Source of the DNA: Nepenthes gracilis | Lineage: Eukaryota; Streptophyta; Magnoliopsida; Caryophyllales; Nepenthaceae | Reading direction: 5' to 3' | Assembly: GCA_033239525.1 (NCBI GenBank) | Contig: BSYO01000038.1 | Coordinates: 6,761,041-6,825,040, forward strand | Length of the DNA: 64,000 bases | Part shown: positions 1 to 11,400 of the stretch, piece by piece | Layout of the letters: every line of letters starts with the position of its first letter | How positions within the stretch are numbered: the first letter of the stretch is position 1 | Position numbers and translations under genes: made by a program | The notes under the pieces: generated by a model | Seen by the model: only the letters and a program-made list of their open reading frames with translations | Database searches by the model: none | Told to the model about the DNA's origin: nothing

Positions 1-2069
1 TAATTCTCATAAAAGATTTATGTGCAATGATGTAAATGCAAACAGACTTTGTATTTCTTGTAATGTGGTTTTCTTTGAAAATTGATATTTCTTTCCAAAC
101 TCAAATGATCTTCTATTGTCATACACTTTGCTCTGTTCCTTTCATGATACAAATAGTACCATTAATAGTTTCAAGCTTGGACTTATGTATCAGCAGCGTC
201 AACCATGACCTCTTCCTACTCCTGAACCACCATCCAATCTTGTCTTAGTTGTGCTTTGCTAGTCTACTCGAGTCTCATGGCCTCTTGATAGGTATAATTT
301 TTCTCACTCCGCTTATCAGGCCATTCTTGATACTATTATGCCTAAGTGTTATTCACAAGTTTCTAATTAAGAGCGTTGGCGGCAAACTATATAAGATGAA
401 CTTCATGACCTCCAGGAATATCACACTTGGGATATAGTTTCTTTTCCTCCATGTGTTACTCTATTTGGTGTGAATGGGTATAATCCATAAACTCAATGTT
501 GATATATCTATCAAAAGGTATAAAGCTCGTCTTGTTGCTCTCAAAAATTTATAGGAACATGGGGTTGATTACGAGGAAACATTTGCTCCATTAGCCAAAA
601 TGAGCATAGTCCAAACTGTTATTACTATTGCCCCTCAAAACAGTAGTCTTTTTGCTAAACAAATGTGAAGAACATGTTTTTACAAGATGATCTAAAAAAA
701 AAAAACTTTATAACTCCTCCCGCCATGTTTTCTTCCACTTCTATTGATGTTTATCTCTTAAAATGATACTTGTATGATTGAAAGCAACTATCTTAGGTCT
801 GGTTTGAGAAGCTTGGTACTACCCTTTTGGCTTTTAATTTTATCAGAGTTAGTATGGTTCCTCTGCTTTCCTTTGCTTCGTTGACAGCCTGGCTCTGGGA
901 TTTTGGTTCTTCTAGTGTATTTAGATGATATTACAATTATATGATCCAGTCTCACTTGTTTTCACAGCTCTAGGAACACTTCAAATCTTCATTTCATATT
1001 AAAGATCTTGGTCTCTTAAGTTTATCGTTGGACTTGAAGTTCAATATATTCTGGTTGGCATCCTCCTACATCCGCATAAGTATACTAGTGAGCTTCTTTC
1101 TCTCGTAGGTATTTAGGATGGCAGTTCGGTTTTAATACCTATGGTAGTTAATTTGAAACTTTGCATAGAGGATGTCATTTCTTTATCTAATCCTTCTATG
1201 TATCGACAGTTGGTAAGAAATTTGAATTATTAATGTTTACTCAATATAATATTTCTTTTATTGTCCATTATATTAGTAAATTAATGTAGGATCATTGCCA
1301 AGCTCTTATGACCATTGTTAGACGCCTTCTTCGTTATATTTGATTACAATTTGTTCTTTTTATCACTCACATACGATTGTAAGTTTTAGTGATACCGATT
1401 AAGCTGATTACATGGACAAGTTGTACAGATTGTTCTTTTACTGGTAGGTATATATTTTTTAGTAATGCTCTTGTGCTTGGAATAGTAAGAAGTATGAACA
1501 TGTCTCTAAGTTTTTCATTGAATCTGAATATTGGGTCATGTCATCAGCTTGTTCTAAAATTTTGTGGCATTTAGGACTATTATGTGAGATGGGTGTTTCT
1601 CAACTTCTTCCCACTCTCCTTCATGTGGATAACATGTGTGCTATTCAGATTCCCACAAATCCATTATTTCATGAACCTACCAAGCATATTGAAGTGGGTT
1701 GTCATTATATCCATGAAACACTTGTTCCTAATGTGGTTGCGATTTCTCGCATTTCCACCAAACACCAACTTGCTGATATTTTTACCCAGGCTTTGTTTCT
1801 TCACCGTCATCAATTTAGTTAAGAAATTTATACTTATTAGCTGCCCAGCATCAATTTAATGGAGGATGAGGTTGAAATCATGTCTGAAAATAGTAGAAAA
1901 ATATTTAATATTAATTGTACATAATCCCCAATGTGTTGTCAGCTGGTCCGATTGTTACCCATATTGTAGAACATAATTTCTAGATTATATGATGTAATCA
2001 GGAAATAACTTTGATTATTTAATGCGAAGGAGGCTTCCTTTGGAAGGCATTCGGACACACTTTGACACA
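1..2069 (+). mobile_element. Ty1-copia retrotransposon remnant (RT-RNase H, 3' LTR)
   Basis: Decayed sense-strand copia pol with many stops and frameshifts. RT pieces are visible around 510-610 (YKARLVA, then HGVDYEETFAPLAKM) and 985-1040 (FHIKDLG). RNase H at 1538-1822 is better preserved (LLHVDN...NPLFHEPTKHIEVGCHYI...STKHQLADIFTQAL). A purine-rich tract near 1861 precedes a probable degenerate 3' LTR from about 1881. That LTR resembles those at 20650 and 49742. The 5' part lies before the window. Inactive; it occupies the intron upstream of exon a. Confidence 0.8.
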
Positions 2070-3146
2070 GAGTACAATAACTAGGATTTCAAAAACTAGG
2101 ATATGCAACTTTCTACTCATCAAATTACTAAAACTAATAGCAGGAGATAAAGCAGCAGACTGCATCATTATGCCTCCCTCCTATTAATGTAAGGTGCATA
2201 TCTTCTGAAGGATCTTAGAATTTCCTTATGTAAGGCATTGCCATAAGAGATTGGACTAAATACTTACATGGTCCAGATTAACAACTTTTTGAACAAAACT
2301 TATCAAGGTATCCATGCTTTATGTATTAGAATGTATCATATAAGGTACAAAAGTAACTGAGCATGCTAACCTGGAGGAATGGTGATAGATAAAATAGGAA
2401 ATGAAAACACCCATACTAAGTCAAGTGTAGCACCTTTGAAAGAAAGATGAGGGGAAGAGCCTTAAGCTGATTTAGTCACCTAAAAGGAGATGTATAATTA
2501 AATAAATTTGAGCGGAAGTAGCAAAACTGAACTTAAAATTGCTTCTACTTTTAGTAAATCTTGCCATAAACAATGTTGCTTGGTACAAGAGGATTCATTT
2601 AGCCGATCCTACGTGGTCAGATTCGTAGCTTTGCTGTAGTTATCTTATCTTCCTTGAAACAAATTAATTCAATAATAGCCTTTGTTACCTCTTTGCTTCC
2701 CATGATGTTCCAAGCTGTTTTGACAAAGGAACATACATGACTCTGCTGTCTTGGGGTTTTGCCTTCAGATTTAGAAACAAGCCTGACTTTTGTAGAAGTT
2801 GTGGTACTTCTTCCTGAAATTGTTAACTAATGCATACTTGACATGGTAAAAATAGCTTCCTTATTTTTATCTTCTTTGACATGATGTTTTCAATTGTGAT
2901 TACTGAATTCGCAGCATCTGTATCACAACAATTTGAAAAGATGATACTTTGAAAAATATGGATACACTTTAGAGCACTAAGATCTGTCAAGTTTGGTTTA
3001 CATACTTATAGTTATGGTCCTTTGTGCCGGTTTTATTTCTGTCATCATGTATTATTTTAGCTGCAGTTTTGCCGTGTTTTGCGAACATGCTTTTATTAGA
3101 TTCATGTTCAGGACAATATTAATCATCATACTTTCTTATCATGTAG
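2070..3146. other. Intron sequence, nothing recognised
   Basis: AT-rich, no long open frame in either direction and no transposon motif that I recognise. The preceding VIH exon, which should end with codons for the Arg before PDRES, was looked for and not found here. Confidence 0.5.
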
Positions 3147-3228
3147 ACCTGATAGAGAGAGTGATAGTGAATCCGAGGACGTTGAACATGCAGAAAAACT
3201 TCGCCAAGTCAAGGCTGTGCTTGAGGAG
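3147..3228 (+). CDS. VIH: VIH exon a (first visible)
   Basis: Acceptor ...ATGTAG precedes 3147. The first base completes a split codon, then 27 codons read [20 protein letters not shown] followed by VKAVLEE. This is the acidic/serine segment and helix just after the catalytic RHG region in plant VIH proteins. The donor is GTCAAC, a weak match to the plant consensus, but phase and family alignment require this end: EE joins directly to GGHFSG of the next exon. The preceding exon was not found between 1 and 3146 and must lie before the window. Confidence 0.9.
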
Positions 3229-6200
3229 GTCAACTCATCCAAATCCTCTTAAAATATTTCTATTTTTTTAACACTACCTTGAATGTTAGAGTAAAATTGG
3301 TTTGTCTTGTTGTTTGCATTCATCTGTGTATGACTACTGGACTAGTATCTGTTGGATTCTGCTATTATAGAATAGATCATACAATTTATACACTGTTGCA
3401 TTTTGGTCAATTTTCTTGCAGCAGGGGGCAGCTCATTGTGTAAGACTCAAACAAAGGTATTTCTTCAATGTTATTGATGATACAAGGATCATGGAATAAT
3501 GTAGCACAATGAACAGTGTTTATCTATAACTAAAAGCAGGCTTTAGTGTGTAGACTGATGGAAATTAGTGCTTAATTCATTAATCCAAAAACTGAAATCA
3601 AAAGAGCACTACTTAAGTACTTTCGCTACTTTCCTATGGGGGGTTTGAACTAGGATTGTTCATAAATGAAGAATGGATAACGCATAGGTTTATTTTCAAG
3701 GCTACTTTCAATTGGTTTCTGTTGGAAATCCTGTGGATTTCCTAAGTTACACTGCTGTAATCCTCAATTATTACCTCTGTTTTGAAACTCCATTATACCT
3801 GAGCTTTGATCTTCTGCTAATGGCAAAGAATTTGAGTAATCTCATTTATCCCTCTTCCTGATTGTTACTTCTGATTTAGGAGGTTGATAAGATATTCTCT
3901 TCTCTTTATTTTGGGATTGAATGCTTGTGTAAGTGTTGTATAAAATGTAAATGAGTACAGATGAAAAAAATATTCTTCTTTCATGATATCATAGCCACAG
4001 TTCTACATGAGCCTTCATTGATGGGAGAACGCTGAATATCAGACTGCTTGTCATGGCTCTTTTATCTCTTCTGTTCTGACTTGTTGCTGTTGCAGGGTTT
4101 GCCTCCATTGTCGACACTGCAGCCATCACTGTGAACAAACCTCATATATCTCACCTACCGTTTGATTTCCCACAACTACATATAAAGCTACACAAATGGA
4201 AAAACTCATTGCTTGTCTAATCAAATGAGTCTGAAACTGCAAGATCAGGTATATTACCAATAGCAACCGGGGCTGAATCTTGTAAGGCCACTGCATATCC
4301 ACTTAAGAAGGAAAAGTCCACAATTCAGCATAAGCAGATTCATAATTCAACACCAGATAGTGAACCTACGCACTCCCATTCAAACTTGTTCATTCTCCTA
4401 TCTCTTGTGACATTGAAAGAAAATTCGGTTCATAGGATTTATAAGATTTGGACTTTTTTATTGCCATTAGAAAAGGCACAATGACATGTACTCAGCTCCC
4501 AATATTCCCACTGTCTCCTCCCATAAACTCTCTTCAAAGCATAAGTGTTTGCTTGCTAGCATCTATTCCATTAGTATTCCCGAAACCATACAAGTGGCAC
4601 TGAGAGATAAGACTTGGGTACAAGTTATGAGAGAGGAAATGAGTACTCTAGAGAGAAATAGAAGATAGGAAATCATTCATCTTTCTAAGGGAAAACGGTT
4701 AGTGGGGTGCAAATCGGTGTTCAACTTTAAATAAAAAGCTGATGGTCACTAGATAGGCATAAAGCAAGGATGGTAGCAAAAGCATATACACAAGCCTAGG
4801 GGATAGATTACTAAGTAACCTTTGCCCCTGTTGCAAAAATGAATACCATGCTTGTGTTATCCCTTGTGGATAATTTTGGTGTTTGCAATAATTAGATGTT
4901 AAAAATTTTTTCTTACTTGGAGACTTGGAAGAGGAGGTATATGTGGAACCACCACCCAAGTTTAGAGAAAAATTAGCTATGATAGAGTCTGCCAATTAAA
5001 CAAATCCTTGTATTATTTAAAACAATCTCCTTGAGCTTGGTTTAGGGGTTTACGGAGGCTATGCATAGCATGAGATATAAATTAAGTCAAGGATGTCAAA
5101 CTTTGGTTATTAGACATTTTACTACAGGTAGAATAGTTTTACCCATATATACTAATCATATTATCATAATAGGAAATGATTCCAGTAAAGTAGTCTATCT
5201 GATGAAACCTCACAAGGGAGTTTGAAATCAAAGAATTCCGTAAACTGAAGTACTTCTTAGGAATTGAAGTGGCTTACTTGAATGAAGACATGTATCACAA
5301 CAAAAGAATGTGCTTGGCTTTCGGGAGAGACCAAAAATCTCAGCAGTAAGTTGAGTAAGTACTCCAATGAACTAGAAACACAAAATAGGAGAGGAAGTCA
5401 ATGATTAACTAATTGTCCTAGGAAGATATGAAATTTTGGTGGGGAGGCTGATTTATCTCTACATACTCGTCATATCGTATGCTATAAGTACAGTCAATTA
5501 ATTCATACATGAACTCAATGAGAGACAAGTGCAAGCAGTCTAAAGAATCCTACACTACCTGAAACTAACATCAAGAAAGGAATCCTATTTAAGAAAGGGA
5601 GAGGGCTACAACTAGAAGCATACACTGATGCAGACTACATGCTTTCCTTATTTCACAAGGGGTTCACATCCATCTGTTGCAAATTTCATAGAGGAAATCT
5701 AGTTACTTGGAGAATCAAGAAACAGCCAATGGTGGCAAGATCAAGTACGAAGGCTGAATTTAGAGCTATCACACAATGAGCATGCAAACTACTAATCTTG
5801 AAGATCATCCTCAATGACATAAAATAATGATTGAAGGACCAATGAACTTTATTGTTCCAGTAAGTCAGCTATGAATATTGCTCACAATTCGGTGCAATAA
5901 GAATGAACCAAACATATCAAGGTTGACAAATACTTTATCCAAGGTAAGTTCGATAGTGGTCCCATTAATACGCCCCATGTGCCATTAAGCAAACAACTTG
6001 CTGATATACTTACTATTGGTCTACCCACTCCAAGATTCCAAGAACTTAGAAAAAAGCTTGGAATTTAATTCACCAGCTTGAGGGGGATTGTTGAAAATGT
6101 CAGTTATTCTCCATAGATCCTCTCAATTATTCCCTCTAATTTGATGCTCCATTATTCCCAAGATTTGATCTTCTACTGATAAGAAAGAATGTGTAAAATC

Positions 6201-8447
6201 TCTATTACCCAATAAGTAAAATTTCCATCACTCCTCTTCCCAGTTATTACTTCTGATTTAGGGGATTCATAAGATATTCTCGTCTCCTTTTTGGGATTCA
6301 ACTCTTCTATAAATGTTGTACAAATTCTAAATGAATATAGATGAAAGAAATACATTTTTCGGTTTCCAACTACTTGTTCCTTCTCCATAAATGTGCCAAC
6401 AACTTTGCTGCAAGCTTTCTTGTTGTCAACTCCCGCTTGACCTGCATCTAGTTCCACAGCTATGTGAAGTGTCGCAACGTGGCCACATTTATGGAATGGT
6501 AACATGGTTCAGTTCAAATTTTAATTCTTTAATTAAATTTGTATGATCTGTAGTGAACATTAGTAATTTTTTTAGGTAATGTTGTTTTTGTGTCACGGTT
6601 TTTTCAATGCATGGAGCTGTGACCATGCATCATGTGGGTGGCAGATTTGCTGCCCACAATGGTGAGCATTATTGTGCCATCATTTGGTCAGCACAATCAG
6701 TTTGCTGCTCTTCTCCCTGCAAGATTGTCATATTTCTAGAAGAGGAGTTATTGACTGGATGTTCATGTTGATCAAATCCAGGTCAATATACTTTGTGAAG
6801 CTTAGCTCTTCCTACTTTGCAAAATTATTCCCTTTCAGAAATTTTTGCATGGACTTACTCCCTAATGAAGGTCATGGCTTCATCAGCCATCCACAATCCG
6901 GTCTGAATTGAGTGATATCACCCGTAGAGTTTCACATGCCTTGTTATTTTTGCAGCCAAGATTAGTTAAAGACTAATTTCCTTGATTTTGTTGAGAGTAG
7001 TCCCAATGTGCCACATGATGTTAGTTGCAGTATTTTCTTGTCGAGTAGCTAGCCTTAGCTAAAAACCAATTAAAATGGCATATTATAGATCAGAAAATGA
7101 CCTAATTTAGATTTTAGTTTAGATGAGTGATATTGTAAAAGTAGACATTTGAAAAATTTGAGCCTACTTGTTATTATTACTTTTCTGAAAGTGTTGAATT
7201 GGCTGACTAGCTAACTTAAGCAGTCTAGATAATCATCGTGTGGACAAATATGCTTGTGTACTGTTGAACATATGGTGAATAATTATCTGTGGTGCAAATT
7301 ATTACCATTATTCTGTATTTATTGCAAATTCCAAGTGTCATCTTGGAAAGAAGACTGAAAGATGCTTCTGCAATGTTTATTTTTCTGTTGTCATATTGAT
7401 GCATTCTCAGGTTATGTTGCTAAAATTTTCAGAAATGTGCATGGTTAATGACTTTTAGATAAGGTTGAGTTGGCCATGAAATTATACCATCTAATTTCTT
7501 TATGTTTTGGAGGTTAAGCTGTGGTCTAAAGGTAAGGTTGCTCCATTTGACCTAAACGTTATAATGGGTTCAAACCACAAAAACCATCTCTATATAATGT
7601 AAGTGTAAAATTATGTACGTTTGACCCTCCTGAGAGCCACATTGCAGGAAGTCTCGCTTATTGGGCCACCCAATTTGTTTATCATATGACCAGAGACTCT
7701 GCTACTCTAGGGAGTTTGAATTGTCACTTTTTGTTGGTTGCTGTATTTAATGTGTAACTTTACAATGCTTTGGTGACATATACAATGTGATGATTCCTTG
7801 TGAGTCATACGTGTTTGGTAGGATATGATCAAGTTACTTTTTTACCTTCTTCGTTGTATCACTTTGTTCTTGTTTATTAAGCTTTTCTTTAATCCAGGGG
7901 GGACATTTTTCTGGCATATATAGGAAGGTTCAGCTGAAGCCCTTGAAGTGGGTTAAAGTACTGAAAAATAATGGTGAAGGTGAAGAAGAACAGCCTGTTG
8001 AAGCACTAATGGTGCTAAAATATGGGGGTGTACTGACACATGCAGGGAGAAAACAGGTTTTCATCTTAATAATTTTTCTTGAAGAGCCCACTCTTGAACA
8101 TAATTACACATAGGACTTGTTGATAGAAGTAGTTACCACCATGCCTCATACTGTCTCTTTGTTTTTTCCCCTGGCAGGCAGAAGAACTCGGTCGATATTT
8201 CCGGAACAATATGTATCCAGGTTTACTCTCTCGTTGCGTTTTTACTTCATTTTAAGACACATTATGGCCGTTTTTGTTATTTTTACAATTACCTATATGA
8301 TAGTGCATTTTCCAGCTTTTTGATGAACCAGCATCAGGCTGCTGTAACATAGTTTATCGTGTTACTCTCAATTGGTGTGCTGACTGGAAAGAAAATGTTG
8401 TTGCTTTGAGTGTTTTTGAGTTCCTTTTAGTAAATGATGTGAAAACC

Positions 8448-8478
<31 letters not shown>

Positions 8479-11400
8479 GGTGGTTGATGGAACAAGCCAC
8501 TCCACTTGCTTAATATCTTCAATATTTTCAGTGGATATTCAATCAATTGAGTCAAAATTGGGTCAGCATAATTGAGAACTGATTATGTTGACTTGTGCTA
8601 ATAGATTCAGCAAAATTTCTAGAGTTCAAAATTTTCTCCCCAGTGATGTATGTCAACCGAAACTTTGTAGTTTATAATTTTATCTGAAGAGATTTAGGCC
8701 AGTATGTTGCGAAGAGGCAAGAACAGCATAGTTAGTGATGTAGGGAGGAGGGTGAAAGTAGAGAGAAGAAGAATAGAGGGGTAAAGACAAGAAGTTAGAC
8801 TAGAGGGGTAGGAACAAGAAAGGGATCAAACCAAAGGGGAGAGAGGAAGGGAAGCACAATTGCTCAATTGCAATCAATTTCTCAAATACTTATTCATTCA
8901 TTCATTAAATGTCCTAAGGATTCTTATATAGAGAATCCGATGTGAAAGAAAATTGGAAACAAAATCATAATCAAATAATTGAAAATGTGAAAAGGAAATC
9001 AAATGAAATCAAATAAATGAAAATAAAATAACAACTAATTTGGAAGGCAAATAAAAGCGAGTCTTCATATTTGGAAGGCAAATAAAAGTGAATATTTGTC
9101 TTGGTTGTCTTGGATGTCCGCATCAATTCTCCCCGGGTGGGAGGAACTCGACCCCGGCGAGTTAAACGTCAGGAATCAATTGTTCAACCATAAGCTGAGG
9201 GGCTGGGCAACCCGTCGGCAACGGTGATAGACTCGAGTAAGAGGGGGCCGAAAGCTGCAGAGCGATCGAGATCTCCGGAAGGAAGTTGACTAGGGCTTGA
9301 AGAAGTGCAATCCTACTAGCTCTGATAGAACTCCAAGAGGTGCGGGTCATTTCTTTGTAGTGTCTCGCGAGAAATCCAAGCATTCTCAGACTCTGGTCGA
9401 CCAATCCAACGAACAAGGAAGCGATGAAGAGTTCCCTCCCTGGAGAAGATTTGACCGGCTTGTTGAAATTGCCTCGGAGATGATCTGACCCACTTGTTTG
9501 AGATTGGACGAAAATCTGCGGAAATCTGCTATTGTTTGATTTTTTTTTTCTATTTTTTTCTCTTTTTTTCTCTTTCTCTCTCTTTTTTTTTTTTTTTTGG
9601 TTTTTCACTCTCTCTCTTTTTTTTTTCTCACTCTTTTTTTTTCCTCAGTTATTGGTTTCCTTACTTTTTTTTTTGTGTAAATCACGTGCCTCCTTTGCTT
9701 TACCGCCTCAAAGGACGCAGAGAGAGGGAGAGAGAGAGGCGCGGCGCAGGCTGCTCGGTGCCGCAAAGATTCGCTCGGCCGATGACGGCGACGGCAACGG
9801 CGATGAAGGCGGTAAAGAGGATGACGACAAAGACGAACTCAGACGAAGAAGATGAGGAGGAGATGAATCTAATGAAGCGATGAAGGCGAAGAAGAACGCG
9901 GGCGAAGACAAAGATAGAGAATGAAGACGAAGATTTGGGACGGCCGACTCGTGGCTTCTCTTTCTACTCCCTTTCTTCAGTTTTTTTTTTTTGAAGGAAG
10001 GTGGTGGCTAGGGTTTTCGGGGTGGGCTGTGGTGCAGGAGACCGATTAGGGGTGATGTAGTTGATGGTGCGGTATCTTGGGCGTTTGGGTGAACGGTCGT
10101 TTACGGTTTGGGCGGTTTGGGTGGAGAAGATGAACGTGGTGGTTTGGATGGTTGTGTTGGGCTCGATTTGGCTGGGCGGTAACCGGCGACGAGGATGGCT
10201 TGTGGCGGCGACGCCGACAGTAATGGCTGAGTCGGGTGGGGATTGTTGCTTTGTGGGTTGTGTTGGCCTCTTCGATTGCTCTGTATCGTTGCTGCTGCCT
10301 CTTCTTTCCTTTTTTTTTTTTCACAAACAGAGCACGGTTTGACAGAGGTAGCACAAAAACAAAAAAATCACACTTTTTTTTTTTTTTTTTTTTTTTGTGT
10401 GAGGGGGGGCACAGGAGAAAAATCACAACTTTTTTTGTCTTTTTTTTTTTTTTTTTTTGTGACAGTATAAGAGGAGGCAGTGGTGGTGGAGATGATGCAC
10501 AGAAGAACTGGTAGGGTGGCGGGACACTGGTGATGGTGGTGGTGGTGGTGGTAGGGTAGGCAGTTGGTGGCAGGAAGTTGTGTGGCTGAGTGTTGGGTGT
10601 GGGGAGGGTGTTGCTGGCGGCAAAAATTAGGATTTTATCTCTGATACCAATTTGATGTAGGGAAGAGGGTGAAAGTAGAGAGAAGAAGAATAGAGGGGTA
10701 AAGACAAGAAGTTAGACTAGAGAGGTAGGGACAAGAAAGGGATCAAACCAAAGGGAAGAGAGGAAGGGAAGCACAATTGCTCAATTGCAATCAATTTCTC
10801 AAATACTCATTCATTCATTAAATATCCTAGGGATTCTTATATAGAGAATCCGATGTGAAAGAAAATTGGAAACAAAATCATAATCAAATAATTGAAAATG
10901 TGAAAAGGAAATCAAATAAAATCAAATAAATGAAAATAAAATAACAACTAATTTGGAAGGCAAATAAAAGCGAGTCTTCATATTTGGAAGGCAAATAAAA
11001 GTGAATATTTGTCTTGGTTGTCTTGGATGTCCGCATCAGTTAGCTATTTGATATAAGTAGTGGCTATTTCGTTTGCCCAAAAACAGTATGGTCTGAAGTT
11101 CTGTTTGTGGACAGATCTTAGATAGACACAAATGTGGAGGAGCAGCCCCAAAACCAGCTACACAAATTGTATTTGAGCAGTCCAGTGGTGGAGTTTTCCC
11201 AAATAGTGGATGAGTAGACTGGACTTGGATACTTTTAGGCTAACAACAGTCACATTGTGCGTGAAGTTTGATTAATTGACCCAGCATTTCAGAATCAGGT
11301 CATGACAATTTTCAAACACTCTGTGGTCATTCATATGTGCCACACCTATGGCCCCATCCTCATTTGCCTATACATTGGACCAAAATGATGTGAAACACCA

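Larger units (their letters stand above)
3720..6361 (+). mobile_element. Internally deleted Ty1-copia element with both LTRs and TSD
   Basis: LTRs at 3720-3983 and 6089-6361 share long blocks (for example GAGCTTTGATCTTCT against AAGATTTGATCTTCT, and ACTTCTGATTTAGG). The left LTR ends in CA and is followed by a degenerate initiator-Met tRNA binding site (TGATATCATAGCC, 3984-3996). A polypurine tract (GAGGGGGAT) precedes the right LTR. GTTTC flanks both ends (3715-3719, 6362-6366), a 5-bp TSD if the terminal CA of the 3' LTR mutated to CG. Inside are decayed RT (4486-5050) and RNase H (about 5590-6060, ending [23 protein letters not shown]). Gag, protease and integrase are missing, so it is a non-autonomous remnant. 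Confidence 0.85.
8736..11038 (-). mobile_element. Compact non-autonomous LTR retrotransposon, nearly intact, exact TSD GTTAG
   Basis: LTRs 8736-9125 (390 bp) and 10653-11038 (386 bp) begin TGATGTAGGG and end CCGCATCA, and differ by about eight substitutions plus one 4-bp CATT-repeat indel. GTTAG flanks both sides (8731-8735, 11039-11043). Inside the right LTR lies CTCTGATACCA (10640-10650), the minus-strand primer site TGGTATCAGAG. Inside the left LTR is CTCCCCGGG, a minus-strand polypurine tract. The element therefore reads on the minus strand. Its 1527-bp interior has no recognisable RT, integrase or protease. It is dominated by pyrimidine tracts, GGT repeats and a GC-rich module. It lies between exons c and d, antisense to the gene. 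Confidence 0.92.

Noticed and set aside
3422..3456. Candidate 35-nt exon between exons a and b (AG before, GT after)
   Set aside because: Its length would shift the frame, and exon a joins directly to exon b in the conserved family sequence. Kept only as a possible cryptic exon.
9494..9883. Open frames of 107-129 residues on the + strand
   Set aside because: They are driven by T and CT runs and low-complexity repeats inside the compact LTR element.
10046..10514. Several open frames on both strands (up to 126 residues)
   Set aside because: Low-complexity Lys, Phe or His/Pro runs from homopolymers; no plausible protein.
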